A stretch of 64,000 nt of DNA from NCBI GenBank assembly GCA_038237745.1, contig JBBRYJ010000009.1:1-64000 (forward strand), in the 5' to 3' direction. The notes beneath the pieces are model-generated. The model did no database searches. It was not told the DNA's origin and saw only the letters and a program-made list of their open reading frames with translations. Positions 1-8,853 of the stretch are shown here, in pieces. Source of the DNA: DASQEH01 sp038237745. GTDB taxonomy: Bacteria; Actinomycetota; Actinomycetes; Propionibacteriales; Nocardioidaceae. The position numbers and the translations under genes were made by a program. How positions within the stretch are numbered: position 1 is the stretch's first letter; each line of letters starts with the position of its first letter.

Positions 1-528
1 CGCGACCCCGTCCGGGGGCTCGAAGTGGATGATCGGAGTGCCGACATCCTTGCCGGTCAGCATGAGCGCCTCCTCGCCGTCCGCGCGGATCTCGCCGTCC
101 CAGGACTCCTGGTCCAGGGCATCGGACAGGTCGGTGGGCAGACCGGCCTCGCGCAGGATTGGCTCGACGAACTCCCGGGTGCCGCGCCGCTCACGGTGCT
201 CCTGCTCGTCGGCGATGTCGGTGGGTGGCGGCGTGTCGAAGATGTGCGCCCCAAAGACGGCCTGCAGCGGGTCCAGCCCCTGCGGACCGTGCTCGGCGCG
301 CACACGTGCGGCCACCCGCAGGAGCCGCAGGCCGGCCGTGTGTCCGGCTTCGTACTCCGGCGGGAAGTGCGCGTCGTAGTCGATGTGAGAGTTGATCAGC
401 CGCAACGAGATGAACCGCCAGTCCACGGTGAGATCCCGTTCGGCCTGCACCATCCGGATCCATTTGCTCGTCAGCCAGCAGAAGGGACACACCGGGTCGA
501 AGTAGAAACGGATGTCAGCGGAACTCAT
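1..528 (-). CDS. DsbA-family thioredoxin-fold protein, mycothiol-dependent nitroreductase (Rv2466c) type; 3' end outside window
   Basis: The first 176 codons are present and the gene runs off the left edge. The N-terminus reads FYFDPVCPFCW, a thioredoxin-fold strand followed by a CPFC redox motif (Cys14 and Cys17) of the kind seen in actinobacterial DsbA-like proteins such as Mycobacterium Rv2466c, which reduces substrates with mycothiol. The following residues (WRFISLRLIN, then a helical insertion with EYEAGHTAGLRLLRVAARVR) also fit that family, and the last visible part (TGKDVGTPIIHFEPPDG) is the cis-Pro region near the active site. The ATG at 526-528 is the only start that keeps the first beta strand intact. 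A cytoplasmic mycothiol-linked oxidoreductase is likely; the substrate is unknown. Confidence 0.85.
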   Translation of the reverse strand, partial: MSSADIRFYFDPVCPFCWLTSKWIRMVQAERDLTVDWRFISLRLINSHIDYDAHFPPEYEAGHTAGLRLLRVAARVRAEHGPQGLDPLQAVFGAHIFDTPPPTDIADEQEHRERRGTREFVEPILREAGLPTDLSDALDQESWDGEIRADGEEALMLTGKDVGTPIIHFEPPDGVA

Positions 529-761
529 AGTTCAACCCTAGACAGCGTGGCAAGCCGCTCACCCGTTCGCTGGGCGGTCTTGCGGTATAGATGATGCGGT
601 AGTCCCCGAAACGGACTCGAAGGCCGGACCGTCCGTGCAACGCGCGAGCGCCAGGTAAACGCGGGTCTTGTGCCAGCAGAGCGATGGCACCTTGGACGCG
701 GTGCCGAATCTTTGGATCGAGTGGACGCGCCTGTTGGACCCTTGGATCGTGAGACTAGCCG

Positions 762-1127
762 CTAGGACGGTCCCGAAGGGCCGGGGGTCGCGGGTGTGGT
801 CTGCCAGGGCCACCGTCCGGTGATCTCGAGCTCGAGGGAGAAGCTCAGGGATGTTCGGATTGCGACGATCAGCGCCAGCACCAGAACGCTGCTCAGGGTT
901 GGGGTGACGGCGACCGTGCGGATGATGTCGGCAGCGACGAGAAGCTCGAGACCCAGCAGGATGGAGCGGCCGAGTTGCTGACGGAATCTGCGGTAGACGT
1001 CGGGCAGACCGTGCTTGGCGTTTGCTACGGCGCGTCCCGTGGCCAACAGCGCTCCGATGACCATGACGCCAACGCCAGCCGTGTCGATGCCCTTGCCGAC
1101 CAGCTCGACGGCGTCGGTGAATTGCAT
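762..1127 (-). CDS. Small membrane protein, DUF1622 family
   Basis: A 121-residue protein with three hydrophobic stretches (about residues 15-32, 53-75 and 75-95) separated by a basic loop containing YRRFRQQLGRSILLGLELLVAADIIRTV. This charge pattern, with RQxLGRxILLGLExLVAADII, is characteristic of the DUF1622 family of inner-membrane proteins, whose function is not known. The ATG at 1127 is preferred over a TTG three codons upstream because GAGGAG and GAGG lie at the right distance only from the ATG. It stands alone between the DsbA-like gene and a decayed transposase. Confidence 0.75.
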   Translation of the reverse strand: MQFTDAVELVGKGIDTAGVGVMVIGALLATGRAVANAKHGLPDVYRRFRQQLGRSILLGLELLVAADIIRTVAVTPTLSSVLVLALIVAIRTSLSFSLELEITGRWPWQTTPATPGPSGPS

Positions 1128-1264
1128 AGTCCTCAACTCCTCGTGCCGGCTCCGCGGGTCTCGTCAACCGCAGGATCTCATCCCAGTTAGTTCTGCGAGC
1201 GGCGTTGTTGCGTTGAGCCTCCTGCCCACCGCGGCGCAGGACACTTCCGGTTGGCTGTCCCGCG

Positions 1265-1960
1265 TCAAGGAGTTGGCAGGATTTCGGTGGTTTGAAACGT
1301 CGGGATTATGGGGTCGGATAGGGCCAGGTGCACCTCCTGTGGCCGGTTCGAGGCGATGGCCTCGTGAGGCCTGATGTAGTTGCACTCGATCAGTTACTCC
1401 TCGGCGTGATTGGCAAGCATGACGGCGTCGTCGATGTCACGATGAACAGCCGTTCGTACTTCAGCGTCCCGAAGCCGCGTTCCCGTGATCCGTTCGGCCC
1501 GGGCTCCGAACCTTGCTGCGGACGCGGCGCAGCTCGGGGTGAAGCTCGATGAACGCCTCGAACCGCGACTAGCGGAACGGGGCTCCATTGTCGGTCACGA
1601 TCGTCACCACCGGGCAGCAGCTCGCCGGTCTCCTCATCGACCGGGCACAGATCGAGGAGCGGGTGGCCGAACACGGCCTCGTAGCTCGACGGCGTCGATG
1701 GCTTCGAAGTGGTTGCCGGTCGGTGAGACGTGGAACGGGTGCTCGTACTTCGACCAGTAGTCCCGGCACCCGGCCAGCCGTCAGGTGCCGCCCGTGTTGG
1801 ACTCGAACGCAGGCGTTGTCCAGCTGCCAGACCTGGTCGGGCCGGTGGGCTCGGTCGCGAACGCGGTACGTGTCCTGGGTCCTCAGGGGTGCTGCGGTGC
1901 GGCGACAGTTGACCGGGGCAGCGACAGGCGTTGCGCGGTTCGGCTTGCTTCGGTCGTGAG
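1265..1960 (-). pseudogene. Decayed IS3-type transposase (rve integrase core), several frameshifts
   Basis: Pieces of a DDE integrase core are spread over all three minus-strand frames. In order they read YRVRDRAHRPDQVWQLDN (about 1870-1820), FGHPLLDLCPVDEETGELLP (about 1680-1620), VTIVTDNGAPFR (about 1605-1570), a GSRERGFGTLKYERLF piece (about 1500-1450), IDDAVMLANHAEE (about 1430-1395) and IRPHEAIASNRPQEVHLAL (about 1375-1320), ending ILPTP-stop at 1265. That order matches IS3-family OrfB proteins common in actinomycetes. At least three frameshifts separate the pieces, so no active transposase can be made. No terminal inverted repeats were identified, and the upstream boundary is approximate. 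The remnant sits immediately upstream of the PHA cluster. Confidence 0.8.
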
Positions 1961-2026
1961 ATGAGTCGCCGCGATACCGGACCGGCCGCAGTCGTGCGAG
2001 CATGGGGATCCCCTGAGGAGGCGGCA

Positions 2027-3538
2027 GTGACTAACCTGGCCCACCACCTGACGAAGACCGCTGACGAGCACGCAGCGCGACCGGCCGTACGGCTGGACGA
2101 CGACGTTCTCACCTATGCCGAGCTGCTGATGGCCGCGCAGCGGGTCACCCGGCTGCTACGCGCCCACGACGTCGAACCGGGCGACCGGATTGCCCTCGTG
2201 CTGCCCAATGTCCCAGCCTTTCCGGTGCTGTTTTACGGTGCGGCCTGCGCCGGCGCGGTCGTCGTTCCGATGAATCCGCTGCTCAAGGCCCGTGAGGTGC
2301 AGTACTACCTCGAGGACTCGGGTGCCTCGATCGTGTTCGCCTGGCACGCCATGGCCGACGAGGCCCGCAAGGCCGCTGAGGCGGTCGGCATCGACTGTGT
2401 GGACGTCGACCCGGCCAGCTTCGCCGAGCTGCTCGCGCGGTATCAGCCGGTGGACGATGTCGTTGACCGTGACGACGAGGACACCGTCGTCCTGCTCTAC
2501 ACCTCCGGCACGACGGGACGTCCGAAGGGTGCCGAGCTGACGCACGCGAACCTGGCCACCAATGCGGCGCTCACCGCCGAGACCCTGACCTGCCTCGAGC
2601 CCGACGACGTGGTGATGGGCTGTCTGCCCCTCTTCCATTGCTTCGGACTCACCTGTGGTCTCAACGCGTCGACCCTCAAGGGCGCGTGTCTGACCCTGAT
2701 TCCCCGCTTCGACCCCGCGAAGGCCCTGAGCGTGATCGGGCGGGACCGGGTCACGGTCTTCGAAGGAGTGCCGACCATGTACGCCGCGATGCTGAACGCT
2801 CCTGACGCGGCCTCGTACGACGTGTCGAGTCTGCGGACGTGTATCTCGGGAGGCGCTGCCATGCCGGTCGAGGTGATGAAGAGCTTCGAGGACACCTTCG
2901 GATGTATCGTCCTCGAGGGTTACGGCCTGTCGGAGACCTCTCCCGTCGCCTCGTTCAACCATCCGGACAAGGAGCGTAAGCCGGGCTCGATCGGGCTACC
3001 CGTCCGTGGGGTGGAGATGCGGGTGCTGGACGACGATGGCAACGAGGTCGAGGCAGGAGGCGTGGGTGAGATCGCCATCCGCGGGGAGAACGTGATGAAG
3101 GGCTACTGGGGTCGAGAAGAAGAGACGAAAAAGGCGATTCGAGAGGGGTGGTTCCTCAGCGGAGACATGGCAAACGTCGACGACGACGGCTACTACTTCA
3201 TCGTCGACCGCAAGAAGGACCTCATCATCCGCGGCGGTTACAACGTCTATCCCCGAGAAGTCGAAGAGGCGCTCTACGAGCACGAAGCCGTCGCCGAGGC
3301 GGCAGTCGTGGGGATCCCCCATGCTGAGCTCGGCGAGGAGATCGGAGCCGCCGTATCGCTCAAGTCGGGCGCGGAGGCGACGCCCGACGGTCTACGCGAC
3401 TTCGTCAAGGAACGGCTCGCGGCGTACAAGTACCCGCGCTTCATTTGGATCGTCGACGAGCTCCCGAAGACTGCGACCGGAAAGATTCTCCGCCGGGAGG
3501 TTCGACCGCCGGAGTCGACCGAGGCGGTCTCGACATGA
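2027..3538 (+). CDS. Fatty acyl-CoA ligase (AMP-forming, class I adenylate-forming enzyme)
   Basis: A 503-residue adenylate-forming enzyme expected to activate fatty acids to acyl-CoA with ATP and CoA. The P-loop signature YTSGTTGRPKGAEL lies near residue 165, GYGLSE (A5 motif) near 300, the hinge/A8 region DRKKDLIIRGGYNVYPREVEE near 395, and the catalytic A10 lysine in LPKTATGKILRREV close to the C-terminus. The GTG at 2027 is chosen because GAGGAGG precedes it at normal spacing and the next residues (TNLAHHLTKTADEHAARPAV) fit the family N-terminus. Its stop overlaps the phaC start in ATGA, so translation is probably coupled. In this context it probably supplies acyl-CoA for PHA synthesis or recycles acids released from PHA. 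Confidence 0.92.
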   Translation: MTNLAHHLTKTADEHAARPAVRLDDDVLTYAELLMAAQRVTRLLRAHDVEPGDRIALVLPNVPAFPVLFYGAACAGAVVVPMNPLLKAREVQYYLEDSGASIVFAWHAMADEARKAAEAVGIDCVDVDPASFAELLARYQPVDDVVDRDDEDTVVLLYTSGTTGRPKGAELTHANLATNAALTAETLTCLEPDDVVMGCLPLFHCFGLTCGLNASTLKGACLTLIPRFDPAKALSVIGRDRVTVFEGVPTMYAAMLNAPDAASYDVSSLRTCISGGAAMPVEVMKSFEDTFGCIVLEGYGLSETSPVASFNHPDKERKPGSIGLPVRGVEMRVLDDDGNEVEAGGVGEIAIRGENVMKGYWGREEETKKAIREGWFLSGDMANVDDDGYYFIVDRKKDLIIRGGYNVYPREVEEALYEHEAVAEAAVVGIPHAELGEEIGAAVSLKSGAEATPDGLRDFVKERLAAYKYPRFIWIVDELPKTATGKILRREVRPPESTEAVST

Positions 3539-5253
3539 CCGAGTCGAGCCGGGCGCAGCGACGGCTGCGCGAGGTCGACGACCATGAGCTCGACGTCGCG
3601 GCACCATTCGACTTGCTGCTGGCGGACGCCGCCCTCAACCCCGTTCGGCGATTGCTTCCCGGCCTGGCCGCCGCCCGGTTCGCTGCCAACCTCGCCAAGC
3701 GTCCGGCCGACGTTGCCGACCGCGGACGTCACCTCGCCGCTGAGCTCGTGCGGATCGGCTCCGGAACGTCCGACCTGTCACCCCACGAGAGAGATCGTCG
3801 CTTCGCCGACGAGGGGTGGACATCTAACCCCGTGCTGAGACGCGCCGTTCAGACATACCTGGCCGTCGGCACGGCCGCCCGTGGCCTCGTCGACGATGCA
3901 GACCTCGACTGGGGCGACGACCAGAAGATGAGCTTCCTGGTCGACAACCTCGTCGAGGCGATGGCGCCGAGCAACAATCCGGTGCTCAACCCTGCAGTAC
4001 TCAAGACTGCCATCGACACCGGTGGCGCGAGTCTGCTCGCAGGTGGACGCCGGTTGGCACGAGATTTTGCCACACCTCCGCGGGTGCCCTCGATGGTCGA
4101 GGCCGATGCCTTCGAGGTGGGCGTCGACCTCGCGGTGACACCGGGCGCAGTGGTGCTGCGGACCGACGTCTTCGAGCTGATCCAGTACACCCCGCACACG
4201 CCGAAGGTGCGCCGGGTTCCGCTATTGATCGTGCCACCAACGATCAACAAGTACTACGTCATCGACCTTGCCAAGCAGCGCAGCCTAGTGGAGTACCTGG
4301 TCGCAGGCGGCCAGCAGGTCTATACGATCTCCTGGCGCAACCCCGACGCGCGGCATGCCGACTGGGGCCTGGACACCTACGGGCAGGCAGTGGTCGAGGC
4401 GATGGACGCATGTCAGTCGATCTCCCGCGAGAACAGTGTGGCGCTGTTCGCCCTGTGCTCGGGGGGAATGCTCGCATCGATGGTGGTGGCCCACCTTGCC
4501 GACATCGGTGAGCTCGAGCGGGTGGCCGCCTTCAGTCTCGCCGTCACCGTGCTCGATCAGTCACGAGCGGGCCTGCCCAGCGCCCTGCTGTCGCGCAAGG
4601 TCGCGGCCGCCGCAACGGCCGCCTCGCAGAGGAGGGGATACCTCGACGGCCGAATGCTTGCCGAGGTGTTCGCGTGGTTGCGACCCAACGACCTGATCTG
4701 GAACTACTGGGTGAATAGCTACCTGCTCGGCAAGGCTCCCAAGGCGTTCGACATCCTCTACTGGAACGCCGACCCGGTCCGGATGACCGCTGGCCTGCAC
4801 CGCGACTTCATCGAGCTCGCCGTCACGAACGGTCTCACAACGCCAGGTGGCTCCCAGTTGCTCGGCTCCGACGTCGACCTGGGCAAGGTCGACGTCGATG
4901 CCTACGTAGTCGCCGGCATCGCAGATCACCTGTGTAGATGGGAGTCCTGCTACCGCACGACCCAGCTCGTGGGTGGTGAGTCGCGGTTCGTCTTGTCGAC
5001 CAGTGGTCACATCGCCTCGATGGTCAATCCACCGGGCAACGAGAAGGCGAGCTTCCACACCGCCACGGACAATCCCGAGGATCCTGCGCGGTGGCTCCGG
5101 TCGGCGGAGAAGGTACAGGGCTCATGGTGGGACGACTACCTTGGCTGGCTCCGCGTGCGCACCGGTCCGGAGCGCAACAGGCCACGCCGGTTGGGGTCGG
5201 CCTCGTATGCGCCGGTCTGTCCCGCGCCGGGCACCTATGTCCACGACCGCTGA
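3535..5253 (+). CDS. phaC: Poly(3-hydroxyalkanoate) synthase PhaC
   Basis: A 572-residue PHA polymerase, which polymerises (R)-3-hydroxyacyl-CoA into storage polyester on granules. The catalytic triad is visible: Cys308 in FALCSGGM, Asp464 in VVAGIADHLC and His492 in STSGHIASMVNPPGN. The N-terminal region (NPVRRLLPGLAAARFAANLAKRP) and the C-terminal WLRVRTG...RRLGSASY...APGTYV are typical of class I/II synthases. The lipase-like box reads A-L-C-S-G instead of G-x-C-x-G, so the first glycine is replaced by alanine. The ATG overlaps the upstream ligase stop (ATGA), and the gene overlaps phaZ by 17 bases. Class II (medium-chain) is favoured by the PhaZ type next to it, but this is inference. Confidence 0.93.
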   Translation: MTESSRAQRRLREVDDHELDVAAPFDLLLADAALNPVRRLLPGLAAARFAANLAKRPADVADRGRHLAAELVRIGSGTSDLSPHERDRRFADEGWTSNPVLRRAVQTYLAVGTAARGLVDDADLDWGDDQKMSFLVDNLVEAMAPSNNPVLNPAVLKTAIDTGGASLLAGGRRLARDFATPPRVPSMVEADAFEVGVDLAVTPGAVVLRTDVFELIQYTPHTPKVRRVPLLIVPPTINKYYVIDLAKQRSLVEYLVAGGQQVYTISWRNPDARHADWGLDTYGQAVVEAMDACQSISRENSVALFALCSGGMLASMVVAHLADIGELERVAAFSLAVTVLDQSRAGLPSALLSRKVAAAATAASQRRGYLDGRMLAEVFAWLRPNDLIWNYWVNSYLLGKAPKAFDILYWNADPVRMTAGLHRDFIELAVTNGLTTPGGSQLLGSDVDLGKVDVDAYVVAGIADHLCRWESCYRTTQLVGGESRFVLSTSGHIASMVNPPGNEKASFHTATDNPEDPARWLRSAEKVQGSWWDDYLGWLRVRTGPERNRPRRLGSASYAPVCPAPGTYVHDR

Positions 5254-6094
5254 GCGCGATCAGCTACGCACCGTCGCGGTGCGCGGGCAGCACGCGCGGG
5301 TGTCGGTGCGCCCCCCGGCCGGCGCGCTCATCGACGCGCCGCCGCTGCTGCTATGCAACGGGATCGGCGCCAGCCTCGAGGCTCTCCAGCCCCTCGTCGA
5401 CGCCCTCGATCCCGACCGCGGCGTGATCCGGTTCGACGTGCCTGGTGTCGGTGGCTCTCCCGTGCCAGCGTTCCCGTATCCCCTGGCAGCGCTGACATCG
5501 TGGTTGACGGCCCTGGTCGCGCGGCTCGGTCACCGCGAGTTCGACGTCCTGGGGCTGTCGTGGGGTGGTGGGCTCGCGCAGCAGTTGGCGGTGCAGTCGC
5601 GTCGACGGGTACGACGAGTCGTACTGGTCGCGACCGGCACCGGGTCGCTGATGGTGCCGGCACACCCGAGGGTGCTCGCCAAGATGATGACTCCTCGACG
5701 GCACCGCGACGCGGCGTACGCGCGGAGCATCGCGGCCACGATCTACGGCGGCAGTATGCGGACCGATCCTGAGCGAGGCGCCCAGCTGCTGCATGCGACT
5801 ACCCGCGCCGGACCGAGGCGCGGCTACTACTTCCAGCTCGCGTCGGCCATGGGTTGGACGAGCCTGCCGTTCCTGCGACTGATCCGGCAGCCCACGCTCG
5901 TGCTCGGGGGGGACGACGACCCGATCATCCCGCTGGTCAACGCCAGGCTCCTAGCGCGATTGATCCCGCAGGCTCAGCTGCACGTCTACCACGGCGGCCA
6001 TCTGGGGATCTTGACCGAAAGCGACGTGCTGACCCCGGTGATCGAGAAATTTCTCAGCCAACCGCCGACGACTGCGACCGACGAGAAGGGCTGA
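5237..6094 (+). CDS. phaZ: Intracellular medium-chain-length PHA depolymerase PhaZ (alpha/beta hydrolase)
   Basis: A 285-residue alpha/beta hydrolase. The strand order and the motifs RFDVPGVGGSP, FDVLGLSWGGGLAQQ (nucleophile Ser108) and GGDDDPIIP closely resemble the intracellular PhaZ of pseudomonads, which hydrolyses stored mcl-PHA; the late HVYHGGHLGIL supplies the histidine. The ATG at 5237 lies inside the end of phaC. The stop is one base before the acyl-CoA dehydrogenase start, so ligase, phaC, phaZ and dehydrogenase look like one transcript. Synthesis and mobilisation genes therefore occur together, as in Pseudomonas pha operons, though no phaD or phasin gene was found here. Confidence 0.88.
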   Translation: MSTTAERDQLRTVAVRGQHARVSVRPPAGALIDAPPLLLCNGIGASLEALQPLVDALDPDRGVIRFDVPGVGGSPVPAFPYPLAALTSWLTALVARLGHREFDVLGLSWGGGLAQQLAVQSRRRVRRVVLVATGTGSLMVPAHPRVLAKMMTPRRHRDAAYARSIAATIYGGSMRTDPERGAQLLHATTRAGPRRGYYFQLASAMGWTSLPFLRLIRQPTLVLGGDDDPIIPLVNARLLARLIPQAQLHVYHGGHLGILTESDVLTPVIEKFLSQPPTTATDEKG

Positions 6095-6095
6095 C

Positions 6096-7277
6096 ATGGA
6101 CCTGACCGACTCCCCCGAGTCCGACTTCCTCGGCTTCGAGCTGTTGCTCGACGACGAGGACCGTGAGCTGCTGGGCCGGGTACGCAGCTACATGACCACG
6201 ACGGTCGAGCCGGTCATCAACGACTACTGGCGGCGGGCGGAGTTCCCGCACCACCTGCTTGCGGGGTTCGCTGCGTTGGGTATCGCGGGTCTGCAGTTCG
6301 GCGGACCGGGTTGTCCGCGACGCAGCTGTCTGCTCGATGGGATGGTCTCGATGGAGCTGGCCCGCGTCGACCCGTCAATCGCCACCTTCTTCGGCGTGCA
6401 CGGAGGACTCGCAATGGGCTCGGTGCAGCTCTGCGGATCCGAGGAACAGAGGCAACGCTGGCTGCCCGCGATGGCGAGGATGGAACTCATCGGTGCCTTC
6501 GGGCTGACCGAGCCCGAGCAGGGCTCAGGAATCGCCGGGGGTCTGGCCACCAGCGCTCGCCGCGACGGAGACTGCTGGGTGCTCGACGGCGAGAAGAAGT
6601 GGATCGGGAACGCGTCGTTCGCCGACCTGGTGATCATCTGGGCGCGCGACACCGACGACAGTCAGGTCAAGGGGTTCGTCGTCGAGAAGGGCGCCGATGG
6701 CATGACCTTCGAGCTGCAGCGGGACAAGATCGCGTTGCGCGTCGTCCAGAACGCGACGATCCGCCTCGACGGGGTCCGCGTGCCCGAGAGCAACCGGCTC
6801 GCGCATGCAGAGTCGTTCAAGGACACCGCCCGCGTGCTGCGCCTCACGCGCGCGGGTGTGGCGTGGATGGCGACCGGCTGTGCTCGGGGCGCCTACGAAC
6901 ACGCTCTGCGCTACACCGGCGAACGCGAACAGTTCGGACGGCCCATCGCAGGCTTCCAGCTCGTGCAGGACCTGCTGGTGCGGATGCTCGGCAACGTCAC
7001 CGCCTCGACGGCGATCTGCGTCCGGGTCTCTGAACTGCAGGACGCGGGGCTCCTGCGTGATGAGCACGCCTCGTTGGCCAAGGCGATCAGCACCGTTCGG
7101 ATGCGAGAGACGGTCGGCTGGGCGCGCGAGGTGCTCGGAGGCAACGGGATCCTGCTCGCGCACCACGTCGGACGATTCGTCGCCGACGCGGAGGCGATCT
7201 ACTCCTACGAGGGGACCCGCGAGATCAACACCCTCATCGTCGGCCGGGCCATCACCGGAATCAGCGCCTTCGTCTAA
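6096..7277 (+). CDS. Acyl-CoA dehydrogenase, glutaryl-CoA-dehydrogenase-like
   Basis: A 393-residue FAD flavoprotein of the acyl-CoA dehydrogenase fold. FGLTEPEQGSG (about residue 136) and GEKKWIGNASFADLVIIWAR form the FAD/substrate middle domain. GEREQFGRPIAGFQLVQ (about 270) is the FAD-binding helix, and YSYEGTREINTLIVGRAITG carries the likely catalytic base Glu372. The C-terminal motif is closest to glutaryl-CoA/short-chain members. It begins one base after the phaZ stop and ends the PHA cluster. It may oxidise acyl-CoA released from PHA or fatty acids, but the substrate cannot be read from sequence. Confidence 0.9.
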   Translation: MDLTDSPESDFLGFELLLDDEDRELLGRVRSYMTTTVEPVINDYWRRAEFPHHLLAGFAALGIAGLQFGGPGCPRRSCLLDGMVSMELARVDPSIATFFGVHGGLAMGSVQLCGSEEQRQRWLPAMARMELIGAFGLTEPEQGSGIAGGLATSARRDGDCWVLDGEKKWIGNASFADLVIIWARDTDDSQVKGFVVEKGADGMTFELQRDKIALRVVQNATIRLDGVRVPESNRLAHAESFKDTARVLRLTRAGVAWMATGCARGAYEHALRYTGEREQFGRPIAGFQLVQDLLVRMLGNVTASTAICVRVSELQDAGLLRDEHASLAKAISTVRMRETVGWAREVLGGNGILLAHHVGRFVADAEAIYSYEGTREINTLIVGRAITGISAFV

Positions 7278-7480
7278 TCCGCTCTGCGACATGACCGTGT
7301 CGTCACACCGTCTCGACCGGCGTGCCCGGACCTCACTAGAGGCGCGCCTCCGCGAGTTGGAGCACAGGCAGGAGTGACGGGGGACCACCCCGGCAACGAG
7401 CGAACGCCGACGCAGAAGACGAGGTCATGGGACCAGTGTCTCCTCCAGCCCGATATCGCAGTGCAACAAAGCGCCGTCGC

Positions 7481-8278
7481 CTACTCGCTGAAGAAGTGCG
7501 TGACCGGTCTCGTCATGGCGACCTCGTCCAGGAAGACATCGACCTTCTCGTCGTAGAAAGCCACCAGACCGGCCACGGCGCCCACCGCGACGGTGGGAAA
7601 GTCGTAGGACCAGGCCAGGTCCTGGTGAAGCTGGCCGTTGGTCTGAACCGACCAGTAGTTGGTCGTCGTGCCTTTGTAGGGACACGAGCTGCGGACGCCG
7701 CTGGGCACCAGATGCTCGAACCGGACGTCGGTCTTGTCGATGTAGTAGCGCGTCGGAAGTCCGGTCTCGAAGAGCAGCACTGGTGACCGTGTCTCGGCGA
7801 GGACCACTGTGTCGAGCTCTACCCGCACGACACGATGGGAGCGGACGGCATCCACGCGCGTGTACGGGTTGCGCGGGTGGACGAAGATCTCCTCGTCCTC
7901 CTCGAACCACGCGTCAAGAGCGTCCCACTCGAATCTCACGGTGCCCACGATGCCGGGATGCGCGTCAGGTCCATAGACCCATGCTGCCGCGTCGTGCTGC
8001 ACTTCACCGACGCGGAGACTGTGCCGGGAGGCGGTCCCGAGACGGAGTTTCTGTGGCCGCGACTCATCCAGCAGGAACTGCCGGATGACATCCTCGACCG
8101 GCACGTAGTACTGAGGGTAGTTCGGCCATTCCCACACGTACTGTGCGCGCGTAGTGTCGAAGACGGTCCGACCGTTCAGGGCACCCCGCACCCGACGCGG
8201 TGCTGGTTCGACTCGATCGGTCTGTGCGACCATCGCGGGGAAGTTGCGGACGAAAGGCCGGGCAGGCTCACTGATCAT
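7481..8278 (-). CDS. DUF427 (PF04248) protein with two tandem domains
   Basis: A 265-residue protein carrying two copies of the DUF427 fold. The first begins near residue 30 (VRGALNGRTVFDTTRAQYVWEWPNYPQYYVP). The second begins near residue 140 (RVELDTVVLAETRSPVLLFETGLPTRYYI) and contains the hallmark SSCPYKGTTTNYWSV. The family is widespread in actinobacteria and its function is not established. The ATG at 8278 is chosen for its good GGAG eight bases upstream. A second, single-domain DUF427 gene occurs at 17068-17373. The gene faces the PHA cluster convergently. Confidence 0.85.
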   Translation of the reverse strand: MISEPARPFVRNFPAMVAQTDRVEPAPRRVRGALNGRTVFDTTRAQYVWEWPNYPQYYVPVEDVIRQFLLDESRPQKLRLGTASRHSLRVGEVQHDAAAWVYGPDAHPGIVGTVRFEWDALDAWFEEDEEIFVHPRNPYTRVDAVRSHRVVRVELDTVVLAETRSPVLLFETGLPTRYYIDKTDVRFEHLVPSGVRSSCPYKGTTTNYWSVQTNGQLHQDLAWSYDFPTVAVGAVAGLVAFYDEKVDVFLDEVAMTRPVTHFFSE

Positions 8279-8671
8279 AAAGTCTCCATTGGGTGAGAAC
8301 GGGCGTAGATGCGCGTGCCTTTCGTGCACGCCATTCCTCAGAGTCTTACGTGCCGACGAAAATGATCTCCGCGACCAGCAGAGGCGCGGCCCAACAGTCC
8401 CGCTTCCGGTTGGTCTCGCAGCGGCGTCGGGCCCCCGACCCGTCGTCGGCCACGGAGCGGGCAGCGCTGTCAACAGGCAGCGAGACCCGGCGCCCCGTCG
8501 TTGACCGGAAGTGTGCCTCTGGTAACGCCCAAGGAGCCGGAGGCCGCCGTGGCTCTGGATGTGGAAAGCCGCGACGCCGCCTGTGCCGCTGAACAGCAGG
8601 AGAGGTAGTGGCTGTTGCTCCCGTCCTGCTCGAGGTATTGGCGACGCCGACGGCCGAGGACTGGGTCTCGG
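8279..8671. other. Stretch without a recognisable gene
   Basis: Both strands were read in all frames and no credible gene was found. The base composition stays GC-rich, so long open frames arise by chance. The 3' part runs into the MocR-type fragment at 8672. The promoter of the DUF427 gene should lie just above 8278. Confidence 0.5.
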
Positions 8672-8853
8672 CCACATTGGAGCCTGGCCCACCTAACTCT
8701 TGGGTGGCCGCCCCTCCGACGGGCGGTTGCTGGAGCAATGCTCCTGACGAGGCCTTCCGACCAGCCAAAGCAGGTGATGGTCACCTCAGGGGCTCAGCAA
8801 GGAATGTCGCTTGTTGCCGGGCGCGCGTTCGTTCATCCGAGCGATATGGTGGT
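8672..8853 (+). pseudogene. Fragment of a MocR/GntR-type aminotransferase-domain regulator
   Basis: About 60 codons on the plus strand read LGWPPLRRAVAGAML, then QVMVTSGAQQGMSLVAGRAFVHPSDMVV. This matches the PLP-binding aminotransferase part of MocR-family regulators (GYPPLRRAVA, then QVLVTSGAQQALDLVARLL, then PGDxVxVE). No helix-turn-helix domain precedes it and no downstream aminotransferase core follows. The frame runs straight into IS6-transposase sequence near 8853. It is a truncated relic. Confidence 0.5.

Noticed and set aside
6311..7033. Plus-strand 240-codon frame within the acyl-CoA dehydrogenase
   Set aside because: An arginine-rich shadow frame of a conserved gene.
7291..7377. 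28-codon plus-strand frame after the acyl-CoA dehydrogenase
   Set aside because: Very short, no ribosome site and no recognised family; probably chance.
8346..8395. Minus-strand reading WAAPLLVAEIIF considered as the end of a DNA ligase gene
   Set aside because: Only about ten residues resemble the ligase C-terminus, too few to support a feature.
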